Of a stretch of DNA of 36,690 bases, positions 25,664 to 33,426 are shown one piece after another; position 1 is the first letter of the stretch; every line of letters starts with the position of its first letter. The DNA is taken from the NCBI GenBank assembly GCA_012513365.1, contig JAAZCI010000200.1:1-36690 (forward strand), written 5' to 3'. The notes beneath the pieces were generated by a model that searched no databases, was not told where the DNA came from, and saw only the letters and a program-made list of their open reading frames with translations. Origin of the DNA: Lysobacteraceae bacterium (GTDB lineage: Bacteria > Pseudomonadota > Gammaproteobacteria > Cardiobacteriales > Wohlfahrtiimonadaceae). The position numbers and the translations under genes were made by a program.

Positions 25664-25876
25664 ATGCCGATTTATGCTTATCGTTGTGAAGAGTGCAATC
25701 ATGAGCTTGAAGCTTTGCAAAAGATGTCAGATGATCCGTTAGTGAAATGCCCTCAATGTCAGAAACCTGCCCTTAAAAAATTGATCTCGGCAGCCTCCTT
25801 TCGTTTAAAAGGCGATGGCTGGTATGAGACCGACTTTAAGAGCGGATCGAAGAAAAATCTTGCCTCATCTGATTAG
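25664..25876 (+). CDS. FmdB family zinc-ribbon protein
   Basis: A 70-residue protein starting MPIYAYRCEECNHELE, with two Cys pairs (Cys8/11 and Cys29/32, as CEEC and CPQC) that should bind one zinc. The tail GDGWYETDFKSG is typical of the family. The name comes from a putative regulator of formamidase; no biochemical role is established. The location directly before aspS is a recurrent arrangement in proteobacteria. AGAGGT precedes the ATG. Confidence 0.9.
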   Translation: MPIYAYRCEECNHELEALQKMSDDPLVKCPQCQKPALKKLISAASFRLKGDGWYETDFKSGSKKNLASSD

Positions 25877-25948
25877 CCCATTTTAGCGGCCTCAGATAGA
25901 ATCAATCGTACATGTACAAAGACAAAGTGATTTAAGGAATTAGTAAAT

Positions 25949-27727
25949 ATGCGAACTCATTATTGTGGATTAGTTAGTGAAGAACTAGTCGGAGAGAGCG
26001 TAACCCTCGCGGGTTGGGTTCATCGTCGCCGTGACCATGGTGGCGTTATCTTTATTGACCTGCGCGACCGTGAAGGCATCGTTCAGGTGGTGATCAATCC
26101 TGAAAGCCCAGACTTTGCTGAAGCTGAAACGATCCGTAATGAATGCGTTGTTCAAATCGAAGGTGAAGTGGTACTTCGCCCCGATGATATGATCAATCCA
26201 AACATCGTATCGGGTAAAATCGAAGTGGTTGCCAACCGCTGTAAGATTTTAAACCGTGCCGAAGCGCTCCCCTTCCAACTGGGTGATGACACGACCTCAG
26301 AAGAAGTTCGCTTAAAATATCGCTATCTCGATCTGCGTAATCCGAAGATGCAAAATCGTCTGATTTTACGCTCTAAAGTGACCCGTTTAATCCGTGAATT
26401 TATGGAAAACAAGGGCTTTTTAGATATCGAAACCCCATTTTTAACCAAAGCAACGCCCGAAGGCGCGCGCGACTACGTAGTGCCTTCAAGAACCCATCAA
26501 GGGGAATTTTTCGCGTTGCCACAAAGCCCGCAGCTCTTCAAACAGCTCTTAATGATGAGCGGCTTTGACCGTTATTATCAGATCGTTCGTTGCTTCCGTG
26601 ACGAAGATTTACGTGCCGACCGTCAGCCTGAATTTACTCAGCTCGACGTAGAAACCTCATTTTTAAGCGCCGAAGAGATCCGTGAGATTGCTGAAAATAT
26701 GATTCGTCATATCTTTAAAGAATCGATCGGCGTTGAACTTACCGCAGAATTCCCACAAATGACCTACGCAGAAGCGATGGGCCGTTTCGGGTCAGATAAG
26801 CCTGACCTTCGTATCCCGCTTGAGTTTACCGATGTTACTGAATTGATGAAGTCGGCAGAATTTAAAGTCTTTAAAGATGCCGCGAATATGGAAAAAGGCC
26901 GCGTTGTAGCGCTCAACATTCCAAATTCATCGGATAAATTCACCCGTAAAAACATCGACGAATATACGGAATTTGTTAGCCGTTACGGTGCGAAAGGCCT
27001 TGCCTACATTCGCGTAAATGATGCGAAAGCCGGTCGTGAAGGCCTCCAATCGCCCATCGTTAAATTCTTAGACGATGCAACGCTTACCGCGCTTTTAGAC
27101 GCCGTAAATGCAAACGATAACGACATCATCTTCTTCGGTGCGGACAAAGCAACCGTTGTTAATGATGCTATCGGCGCACTTCGCGTTAAAATCGGTAAAG
27201 ATCTCGATATGTTAACCTGTCAGTGGGCGCCTTTATGGGTAATCGACTTCCCGATGTTTGAGTATGATGAAGATGAGAAACGCTATGTGGCGGTTCATCA
27301 CCCCTTCACCTCGCCAAAAACCGGCATTGAATCATTGACCGATCCTGAAAATTCACTGGCTAACGCGTATGACATGGTCCTTAACGGAACCGAGCTTGGC
27401 GGTGGATCGATTCGTATCTACAAACCGGACATGCAAGCGAAAGTATTTGAGCTTTTAGGCATCTCAAAAGAAGAAGCGGAAGAGAAATTTGGCTTCCTAC
27501 TCGATGCGCTTAAATACGGAGCACCTCCTCACGGCGGTATCGCATTCGGTCTTGACCGTTTAATCATGCTGATGGCGGGCGCAAGCTCCATCCGTGATGT
27601 GATGGCTTTCCCTAAAACACAATCCGCAGCGTGTCTCTTAACGGACGCACCTGCCGCAATTGGGGATCGTCAGCTCAAAGAGCTCAACATTGCTGTATTG
27701 GAAAAAGAAGAGAAAGCTGAGAAATAG
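25949..27727 (+). CDS. aspS: aspartate--tRNA ligase, probably nondiscriminating (Asp/Asn)
   Basis: Class II synthetase of 592 residues charging tRNA-Asp. The OB-fold anticodon domain (1-105) is followed by the catalytic core with motif 2 [16 protein letters not shown] near 217-232, the bacterial GAD insertion domain (about 285-420) and motif 3 [12 protein letters not shown] near 530. In the anticodon loop region the sequence is [10 protein letters not shown], with His at residue 30. Enzymes that also charge tRNA-Asn (such as that of Pseudomonas aeruginosa) have His here, whereas discriminating ones such as E. coli have Leu (RRRDLGS). AAGGAA precedes the ATG. Confidence 0.97.
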   Translation: MRTHYCGLVSEELVGESVTLAGWVHRRRDHGGVIFIDLRDREGIVQVVINPESPDFAEAETIRNECVVQIEGEVVLRPDDMINPNIVSGKIEVVANRCKILNRAEALPFQLGDDTTSEEVRLKYRYLDLRNPKMQNRLILRSKVTRLIREFMENKGFLDIETPFLTKATPEGARDYVVPSRTHQGEFFALPQSPQLFKQLLMMSGFDRYYQIVRCFRDEDLRADRQPEFTQLDVETSFLSAEEIREIAENMIRHIFKESIGVELTAEFPQMTYAEAMGRFGSDKPDLRIPLEFTDVTELMKSAEFKVFKDAANMEKGRVVALNIPNSSDKFTRKNIDEYTEFVSRYGAKGLAYIRVNDAKAGREGLQSPIVKFLDDATLTALLDAVNANDNDIIFFGADKATVVNDAIGALRVKIGKDLDMLTCQWAPLWVIDFPMFEYDEDEKRYVAVHHPFTSPKTGIESLTDPENSLANAYDMVLNGTELGGGSIRIYKPDMQAKVFELLGISKEEAEEKFGFLLDALKYGAPPHGGIAFGLDRLIMLMAGASSIRDVMAFPKTQSAACLLTDAPAAIGDRQLKELNIAVLEKEEKAEK

Positions 27728-27789
27728 AGCCTCGGGTTTTCCCGCTTTCATCTAAAAACACCATAATGCTTGCTATTAAAGAATTAAAC

Positions 27790-27815
27790 GTAGACCCCGA
27801 AATTGGGACTATACT
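27790..27815 (+). promoter_or_regulatory. possible erpA promoter with imperfect palindrome
   Basis: TATACT (27810-27815) is a good -10 element 42 bp before the erpA ATG, with no clear -35. A 25-bp imperfect palindrome (27790-27814; 8 of 12 pairs, core CCCCGAAATTGGG) overlaps it. An Fe-S sensing regulator is conceivable but no published consensus is matched well. Confidence 0.35.
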
Positions 27816-27856
27816 ACTCTGTGATAGTGAGCATTATTTATTTAAGGAGAAATAAT

Positions 27857-28201
27857 ATGAGTACTGAAATGAACGATCCGATCATCTTCACCGATGCGGC
27901 GGCGTTAAAAGTGAAAAGCCTCATTGATGAAGAAGATGTGGATAACTTAATGCTTCGCGTCTATATTCAAGGCGGCGGTTGCTCAGGATTCCAATACGGT
28001 TTTCGCTTTGCAAACGTTGTGGAAGAGGGCGATACCGAGATTGTTAAACAGGGCGTTACCCTACTCGTCGATCCATTAAGCTTCCAATATTTAGCAGGCG
28101 CTGAGATCGATTATGTAAAAGATTTAACCGGTGAGCAATTTGTGATTCGTAACCCGAACGCAACGACAACCTGTGGCTGTGGCAACTCATTTAGCGCCTA
28201 A
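27857..28201 (+). CDS. erpA: iron-sulfur cluster insertion protein ErpA
   Basis: A-type carrier that delivers Fe-S clusters to apoproteins, including isoprenoid-synthesis enzymes. The 114-residue protein has the three conserved cysteines: GGGCSGFQY (Cys42) and CGCGNSF (Cys106, Cys108). The segment [13 protein letters not shown] and the short C-terminal NSFSA fit ErpA better than IscA. The frame opens at 27803, but AAGGAG lies 8 nt before the ATG at 27857, where the family begins. A strong terminator follows, so erpA is probably monocistronic or the end of the aspS transcript. Confidence 0.93.
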   Translation: MSTEMNDPIIFTDAAALKVKSLIDEEDVDNLMLRVYIQGGGCSGFQYGFRFANVVEEGDTEIVKQGVTLLVDPLSFQYLAGAEIDYVKDLTGEQFVIRNPNATTTCGCGNSFSA

Positions 28202-28246
28202 TGTGATCTAAATGGGATCTTAAATTCCCCATCCATTCAAATGCTT

Positions 28247-28277
28247 AAAAATCGCTCATAATCGGGCGATTTTTTTT
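28247..28277 (+). terminator. rho-independent terminator after erpA
   Basis: AAAAATCGC (28247-28255) and GCGATTTTT (28266-28274) form a perfect stem with a 10-nt loop, running into eight T. It separates erpA from the qmcA operon. Confidence 0.88.
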
Positions 28278-28407
28278 ATATCCACGTGTTTCATCGATAG
28301 ATTTTTCACTCATTTAACGCTAAGATAATCAGTTAGGTAAATTAGATACTATTCCTACGTTCATTCGTAATTTTTTAACGCTTATCACAACCAAACAAGG
28401 GGCGCGC

Positions 28408-29319
28408 ATGTCGTTTGTCTTAATTCTTTTAGTCGGTATCGTCATTTTTGTCAGCTCTGGAATCAAAATGGTTCCCCAAGGGCAAGAATTTACAGTTGAG
28501 CGCTTCGGGCGCTATAAACAGACCCTCACACCGGGCATCTCATTTATCGTGCCTTTCTTCGAGCGCATCGGTAAAAAAATCAACATGATGGAACAGGTGA
28601 TGGACGTTCCTTCACAAGAGGTGATCACCAAAGATAACGCCATGGTGCGCGTGGATGGTGTGGTCTTCTTCCAGATTAACGATGCGGCGCGCGCGGCCTA
28701 TGCAGTCACCGATTTAACGCTCTCGGTATTAAATCTCACCATGACCAATATTCGTACCGTAATGGGAGGAATGGATCTTGATGAACTGCTCTCAAAACGG
28801 GATGATATCAACGCAAAACTTCTATCAGTAGTGGACCACGCAACCGCGCCTTGGGGCGTTAAAGTGACCCGTATCGAAATTAAGGATATCGCGCCACCCC
28901 GTGACCTTGTCGATTCTATGGCAAAACAGATGAAAGCCGAACGTGAGAAACGTGCGTCCATCTTAGAAGCGCAAGGGATTCGTGAAGCGCAAATCCTAAG
29001 AGCGGAAGGGGAAAAACAATCGCGCATTTTAGAAGCGGAAGGGGAAAAACAATCGGCAATCCTAGAAGCGGAAGCGCGCGAACGTTTAGCGGAAGCGGAA
29101 GCAAAAGCCACCTATGTGGTCTCTCAAGCGATTCGCGAAGGGGATGTGCAGGCGATCAACTACTTCGTTGCGCAAAAATACATTGAAGCATTTGGCAACA
29201 TCGCTGAGAGCAAAAACGATAAGATTATTATGATGCCGATGGAAGCCTCAGGCATGGTCGGCTCACTTGCGGGCATGGCAGAATTGCTTAAAAATAGCGG
29301 CCAATCCCAATCAAAATAA
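28408..29319 (+). CDS. qmcA: SPFH/band 7 membrane scaffold protein (QmcA/stomatin-like)
   Basis: A 303-residue inner-membrane protein with one N-terminal hydrophobic anchor ([18 protein letters not shown]), then an SPFH domain (about 25-170: [33 protein letters not shown]) and a long alanine/glutamate coiled coil (about 170-240). Such proteins oligomerise into membrane microdomain cages. The coiled coil holds a near-exact 11-residue repeat, [11 protein letters not shown] / [11 protein letters not shown]. The C-terminal tail has glycine and methionine ([16 protein letters not shown]). AAGGGG precedes the ATG. The NfeD partner gene follows after 99 bp. Confidence 0.92.
   Translation: MSFVLILLVGIVIFVSSGIKMVPQGQEFTVERFGRYKQTLTPGISFIVPFFERIGKKINMMEQVMDVPSQEVITKDNAMVRVDGVVFFQINDAARAAYAVTDLTLSVLNLTMTNIRTVMGGMDLDELLSKRDDINAKLLSVVDHATAPWGVKVTRIEIKDIAPPRDLVDSMAKQMKAEREKRASILEAQGIREAQILRAEGEKQSRILEAEGEKQSAILEAEARERLAEAEAKATYVVSQAIREGDVQAINYFVAQKYIEAFGNIAESKNDKIIMMPMEASGMVGSLAGMAELLKNSGQSQSK
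29002..29067 (+). repeat. 33-bp tandem duplication inside qmcA coiled coil
   Basis: The 21-bp segment beginning GCGGAAGGGGAAAAACAATC occurs at 29002 and again exactly 33 bp later at 29035. The duplication encodes two copies of an 11-residue (hendecad) coiled-coil unit, so it lengthens the helix without changing phase. Confidence 0.75.
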
Positions 29320-29418
29320 TCGCGCCGTAATCCATTCATCTGAGCGCTCGATGGCTCGTCTTTGAACGATCGGGCGCTCAAGTCTCTCTTTTTACCCCGT
29401 CACCGGATAAGGATCTCC

Positions 29419-29889
29419 ATGGAACTCTTTAAACTTGCAGCAGATTACGTCAATTGGTTTATTCTCGGCATTTTTTTAGTGAGCGCTGAGCTGTTAATTC
29501 CGGGCGTTTACGTCATCTGGTTTGGCGTTGCGGCGCTTGTGATGGGTGCAATCACCTTTTTAATTCCCATGGGACTTGCTTGGCAGATCGCGCTGTTTGG
29601 CATTTTGTCGCTCATCTCAACAATGATCGGCGTAAAAGTCTACCGTAAAGAGGGACAAGTGGTAAAATCAGGGGTACTCAATACGGTTCGCGGCTCTGAA
29701 TATATTGGGCTGCGCTTTAAGACCGAAACCCCGATTGTAAACGGCATTGGCCGCCTCAATATCGGCGATAGCAACTGGACCATTATGGGCGATGATTGCG
29801 AAATCGGCACAGAGATTGAGATCACCGGCGTTGACCTAAACGCACTCCGTTTTAAAATTATTACCACTGATACCGATGGCAAAGATTGA
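29419..29889 (+). CDS. NfeD family membrane protein (YbbJ-like)
   Basis: A 156-residue short NfeD protein. Three hydrophobic helices (WFILGIFLVSAELLIPGVYV, IWFGVAALVMGAITFLIPMG, WQIALFGILSLISTMIGVKV) are followed by a C-terminal OB-fold (about 85-156). NfeD proteins pair with SPFH proteins and are usually encoded next to them; the OB-fold is thought to bind the SPFH partner. The frame opens at 29362, but the ATG at 29419 with a GGAT-containing leader matches the family start. Its end overlaps the next gene by 14 bp. Confidence 0.9.
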   Translation: MELFKLAADYVNWFILGIFLVSAELLIPGVYVIWFGVAALVMGAITFLIPMGLAWQIALFGILSLISTMIGVKVYRKEGQVVKSGVLNTVRGSEYIGLRFKTETPIVNGIGRLNIGDSNWTIMGDDCEIGTEIEITGVDLNALRFKIITTDTDGKD

Positions 29890-31075
29890 TTCAAACACCA
29901 CCCTCAACCAATTTATGAAGACCCAAATCCCGGTACTAATCGGCGTTTGGGTTCTTTTTTTAATGGCGATCACCTTTTTGGGAAGCCGCTCGCTCCTGCA
30001 AAGTCCGATTCAGCCACTCTATTTAGTGAGCCTGCTGATTCTGCCCTCGCTCCTCTTTTTAGGATTTACCCTCTTTGGCGGCGTATCCCTACTCGCGAAA
30101 CTCTTTACCAATATCGCAACGATTCTGTGGAACCGTCGCCAAAAAAAGGTGGCTGAAACCGCCTCTTCTCAAAATGGGATGCTCGATCAAGGCGGAGCGC
30201 TCATCGATCAGCATCGTCATTTCCGGTACTTTTTTAGTTTTATCGCCCATCTCTCTTGGAGCGTCATTTTTACCGCAACGCTCTTAAGTTTTGCACTTCA
30301 ATTTTCGCTCAAAGCCTACCCTTTTGTCTTAAGCAGCACCCTATTTCCCACCGATGCGCCGCTCTATCATTCGCTTTTAATCGGGATTGATGCCCTGCCC
30401 GCGCTAATCGGCAAACCCTTTGGCGCTATGCCCATCACCGAAACGCTCATTACCGAGAGCCTTAATCAAACCATGCCGGCAGAGCTTACTGCCTTTTGGG
30501 CTCGCTGGGTGCTGAAAATTATTGCTGTATACGGGATTTTACCGCGCGCACTGTTTGCGATCTATCATTACATTCGCTTTAAACGCGCCTTAAATTCCGC
30601 GCTTCATGAAGAGAAACGAATTCAGGCACAAACACCGATCTCCCACATTAAAACGCTCGAAAAAGCGCCGGCAAAACCGGTGGTGAGCCGGGATGAGAAG
30701 AAGACTCGGGAATTGCGTAAAGGGAGCGGATATGCCGCGATTGCCCTTGATATGGATGAAACGTGGACGATCGATCCCCGCATTCAATATCTCAATACGC
30801 TGGAAACCTTTAAAGCCTTTGAAGCGCAGATTCAAAACGCGCCCCTTGAAACGCTTGATCTCTTTATTGATGCGTCGCACACCCCCGATCGGGGTATTTT
30901 ACGGCGCATTACCCGCCTGTTAAATCATACTAAAACGGCTAATCTCTACTGCATTTGCCAAAATCCCGATGAGAGCCGTTTTGCGGAATGGCACCAAAAA
31001 CTCACGCCCCTTTTAGGCGATCGCGAACTCCTCTATAATGATCTAGCGACATTTAATCCGAAGGAGAATTCATGA
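29876..31075 (+). CDS. DUF2868-type multi-pass membrane protein
   Basis: A 399-residue protein I place in the DUF2868 family because of its architecture and its GTPase neighbour. Four hydrophobic segments are visible: IPVLIGVWVLFLMAITFLG, YLVSLLILPSLLFLGFTLFG, HLSWSVIFTATLLSFALQF and the helix around LKIIAVYGILPRALFAIYHY. The C-terminal soluble domain (about 285-399) has an alternating strand/helix pattern, with YAAIALDMDETW, LDLFIDASHTPDRGILRRI and ANLYCICQNPDES. The function is unknown. The ATG lies inside the end of nfeD, with no strong ribosome site, so coupled translation is likely; an internal ATG at 29915 is a less likely start. Confidence 0.75.
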   Translation: MAKIDSNTTLNQFMKTQIPVLIGVWVLFLMAITFLGSRSLLQSPIQPLYLVSLLILPSLLFLGFTLFGGVSLLAKLFTNIATILWNRRQKKVAETASSQNGMLDQGGALIDQHRHFRYFFSFIAHLSWSVIFTATLLSFALQFSLKAYPFVLSSTLFPTDAPLYHSLLIGIDALPALIGKPFGAMPITETLITESLNQTMPAELTAFWARWVLKIIAVYGILPRALFAIYHYIRFKRALNSALHEEKRIQAQTPISHIKTLEKAPAKPVVSRDEKKTRELRKGSGYAAIALDMDETWTIDPRIQYLNTLETFKAFEAQIQNAPLETLDLFIDASHTPDRGILRRITRLLNHTKTANLYCICQNPDESRFAEWHQKLTPLLGDRELLYNDLATFNPKENS

Positions 31076-32463
31076 AATCGATGCGGTTAGCCATTGTCGG
31101 CCATACCAACACCGGCAAAACCTCACTCATTCGTAACCTTGCGCGAGAACGAAACTTTGGCGAGGTACGCGATGAAGCGTCCACCACGATCGATGTGAGC
31201 TCGGTATCACTCAGCTACGAGGCACTCTCCTTTGAATATATCGACACGCCCGGCCTTGAAGATGCCATGGGGATTTTGGAGATTTTAGATGATTCTAAAC
31301 CGCTCCAATCAAAACGAGATGAACTCGCACGCTTGGAAGCGTTTATTGAAAACCCGCGCTATCAGCTCGATTTTGATCAAGAAATTAAGGTACTTAAACA
31401 GATTCTCAAATCGGATCTTATGGTCTATGTGATCGATACGCGCCTCCCGTTTCTGCCCAAATTTAACGATGAGTTAACGCTGATTTTACAAACCCACAAA
31501 CCGATGCTCCCGATCTTAAATTTCTTGCAACAAGGGGAGTATATCGATGAGTGGAAAGAGAACTTAAAGGCGCACGGCATTCATCATTATCTTGAGTACG
31601 ATACCATTGCGCCGCCACAAAAACGCCGGATCTACGAGCAGATCGCCATTATGTTTCCCGAGCAATATCAGGCGATGCGCGCGATTATTGATGCTGAAGA
31701 GAAAGAACAAATTCGTCTCTTTGAGCGGAGTATGGAACTCCTTGCTGACTTCTTTATCAATCTATTAACCTATCAGGTCACTTTTAAAGAAAACAGTGCT
31801 GAGAAAAAGGTGATGGAGCGGCTTGCCAATGATGTGACTGAGCTTGAAGCTCGCACTATTAAGGCGCTACTTGCGCTCTATCGTTTTAACAAAGATGATG
31901 TGGAATATCTCGCGCTTGATATTGAGCAGACTCGCTACGATCCGGACTTTTTAGCCGGGGATCAGCTCTGGGATTTCTCCGTCCATTTTGGAAAAGGGGC
32001 GACGGTGGGAGCTGGGATTTTCGCAGGCGTTGATGCACTCGCAGGCTTTACCACCTTAGGTGCCGCAACCGCAACGGGGGCGATTTTAGGTGGGCTCACC
32101 AACTCCTTTAAGTTTTATGGCAATCATCTGCTCAATAAATTGCAGAGTAAAGAGATTTTCTGTATTAATAATGAAGCGATCATCGCGCTGATGATGCGGA
32201 TGGTGGCGTTGATTGGCCTTTTAAACGGACGATCCCACGCCGAAGTCACGCCCATTATTTTAGATGATTCCAAATCGGTTACCGATGATAAGGAAGCGAT
32301 TGGCTTTTTACGTAATTTTGTCGAGCATGCGCAAAAATTTAGAGCCTATCCCGATTACTGCACTTTAAAAGGGGAGTCTCTCTCTGAATCGCGCAAGAAA
32401 ACGGTGGAAAAACTCGGCAAAGAGCTCAATATGCATTATCAATATAGTCTAATGCAGCGCTAA
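31072..32463 (+). CDS. DUF3482 domain GTPase
   Basis: A 463-residue P-loop GTPase. G1 is GHTNTGKTS (10-18), G3 is DTPG (58-61) and the threonines near 38-39 (EASTTIDV) fit G2. The usual G4 NKxD is replaced by LNFLQQ near 147-152, so guanine recognition may be altered. The C-terminal DUF3482 region (about 210-463) has a glycine-zipper hydrophobic stretch (near 307-346, with GATVGAGIFAGVDALAG), which may dip into or bind membrane. The ATG overlaps the DUF2868 stop by 4 bp and is preceded by AAGGAG. The two genes are a recurrent pair; the role is unknown. Confidence 0.85.
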   Translation: MKSMRLAIVGHTNTGKTSLIRNLARERNFGEVRDEASTTIDVSSVSLSYEALSFEYIDTPGLEDAMGILEILDDSKPLQSKRDELARLEAFIENPRYQLDFDQEIKVLKQILKSDLMVYVIDTRLPFLPKFNDELTLILQTHKPMLPILNFLQQGEYIDEWKENLKAHGIHHYLEYDTIAPPQKRRIYEQIAIMFPEQYQAMRAIIDAEEKEQIRLFERSMELLADFFINLLTYQVTFKENSAEKKVMERLANDVTELEARTIKALLALYRFNKDDVEYLALDIEQTRYDPDFLAGDQLWDFSVHFGKGATVGAGIFAGVDALAGFTTLGAATATGAILGGLTNSFKFYGNHLLNKLQSKEIFCINNEAIIALMMRMVALIGLLNGRSHAEVTPIILDDSKSVTDDKEAIGFLRNFVEHAQKFRAYPDYCTLKGESLSESRKKTVEKLGKELNMHYQYSLMQR

Positions 32464-32475
32464 TTATATGGCATT

Positions 32476-32516
32476 AAAAAACGGTAGCGAATCACTCACT
32501 ACCGTTTTTTATTTTT
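32476..32516. terminator. strong bidirectional terminator
   Basis: A perfect 12-bp stem, AAAAAACGGTAG (32476-32487) and CTACCGTTTTTT (32499-32510), has an 11-nt loop and T-rich tails on both strands. It ends the qmcA-GTPase transcript and the convergent SDR transcript. Confidence 0.92.
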
Positions 32517-32557
32517 GAAGAATCCATCAATAAAACTGAGACTCTCTACGCGACCTT

Positions 32558-33298
32558 CTACGGCGCAGTATAACCGCCATCAACCATTAAACTGCTACCA
32601 TTAACAAATGAGGCATCATCGCTCGCAAGGAACAGAACTGCACGCGCCACCTCTTCAGGTCTACCTAAACGGCCTTGGGGATGCAGCGAAATCAGCTCAT
32701 TTTTAAATGCATCATCAAATACATCGAGAAGCGGCGTATCAATATAGGCCGGACAGACCGCATTAATGCGAATATTATCCTTGGCATAATCGATCGCAAG
32801 GGTCTGCGTTAAGAGTTTTACGCCCCCTTTTGCTGCGGAATAAGCCGTCAACCCCGTGCGCCCAACATGACTATGGATCGAGCCACAATTCACCACAACG
32901 CCGCCGCCCTGCTTAAGCATCACCGGCAACACATATTTATTAGAGAGAAAAACGCCGGTTAGATTGATATCAATGGTTTTTTGCCACGCATCAAGCGAGA
33001 GTTCAGTTAAGTGATTATCCCGCGCAATGCCCGCGTTCGCAAAGAGAATATCGATGCGCCCGTAGGTGCTAAGCGTTTCGTCGACCATGCGTTTTGTATC
33101 GGCTTCGCTCGCCACATCGACTTTAATGAAATGCGCTGTTCCGCCGGCTTTTTCAATGGCGCTCACCACCTCTTTGCCACGCTCTGAAAAGTCCGCTACC
33201 ACCACTTTTGCGCCCTCTTTGGCAAACTCAAGCGCCGTTGCTTCGCCAATGCCGCTCGCACCACCGGTGACAATCGCTACTTTATCGGTAAATCTCAT
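32558..33298 (-). CDS. SDR family NAD(P)-dependent oxidoreductase
   Basis: Classical short-chain dehydrogenase of 246 residues. The nucleotide motif is TGGASGIG (11-18), followed by FANAGIA near 88 and the catalytic Ser, Tyr and Lys in CGSIHSHVGRTGLTAYSAAK (about 137-156). C-terminal SFVNGSSLMVDGGYTAP is typical. The family includes 3-oxoacyl-ACP reductases and polyol or hydroxysteroid dehydrogenases; the substrate is not evident and no fatty-acid genes are adjacent. Acidic DFSERG after the second strand suggests NAD preference. The frame opens at 33346, but AAGGAG lies 7 nt before the ATG at 33298. Confidence 0.92.
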   Translation of the reverse strand: MRFTDKVAIVTGGASGIGEATALEFAKEGAKVVVADFSERGKEVVSAIEKAGGTAHFIKVDVASEADTKRMVDETLSTYGRIDILFANAGIARDNHLTELSLDAWQKTIDINLTGVFLSNKYVLPVMLKQGGGVVVNCGSIHSHVGRTGLTAYSAAKGGVKLLTQTLAIDYAKDNIRINAVCPAYIDTPLLDVFDDAFKNELISLHPQGRLGRPEEVARAVLFLASDDASFVNGSSLMVDGGYTAP

Positions 33299-33318
33299 AC
33301 AGGTCTCCTTCGTGTTTA

Positions 33319-33324
33319 TTATAG
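33319..33324 (-). promoter_or_regulatory. possible -10 element of the SDR gene
   Basis: A perfect TATAAT on the minus strand (33324-33319) would start transcription about 14 nt before the SDR ATG, just ahead of its ribosome site. No good -35 is seen, so the gene may also be read from prfA-cpdB upstream. Confidence 0.35.
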
Positions 33325-33426
33325 GGATACCTTCAGCATAGCGCATTTTTGTTACATCTTTCTAATCAATGTTTTATTTTTATTTTCAATTAAAAGATAA
33401 GTGCGTCGGATTGGCGTTTAACGGCG

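Noticed and set aside
25908-25917. Palindrome GTACATGTAC between the fmdB-like gene and aspS
   Set aside because: Only 10 bp, no adjacent promoter element or second copy seen; too short to call an operator.
27733-27744. Hairpin CGGG-TTTT-CCCG after aspS as a terminator
   Set aside because: Only four base pairs and no T run; too weak to call.
27803-27856. Longer start for erpA
   Set aside because: The extension covers the putative promoter region, and the AAGGAG site points to the ATG at 27857.
29002-29067. Direct repeats considered as a possible CRISPR-like array
   Set aside because: Only two copies, no spacers, in frame inside a coiled-coil gene, and no cas genes in the window.
28698-29111. 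137-residue minus-strand ORF opposite qmcA
   Set aside because: Low-complexity Ser/Ala/Arg translation that mirrors the repetitive coiled-coil codons of qmcA; no ribosome site and no family resemblance.
30590-30880. 96-residue minus-strand ORF opposite the DUF2868 gene
   Set aside because: Basic, unfamiliar translation inside a complete plus-strand gene with coupled neighbours; treated as a shadow.
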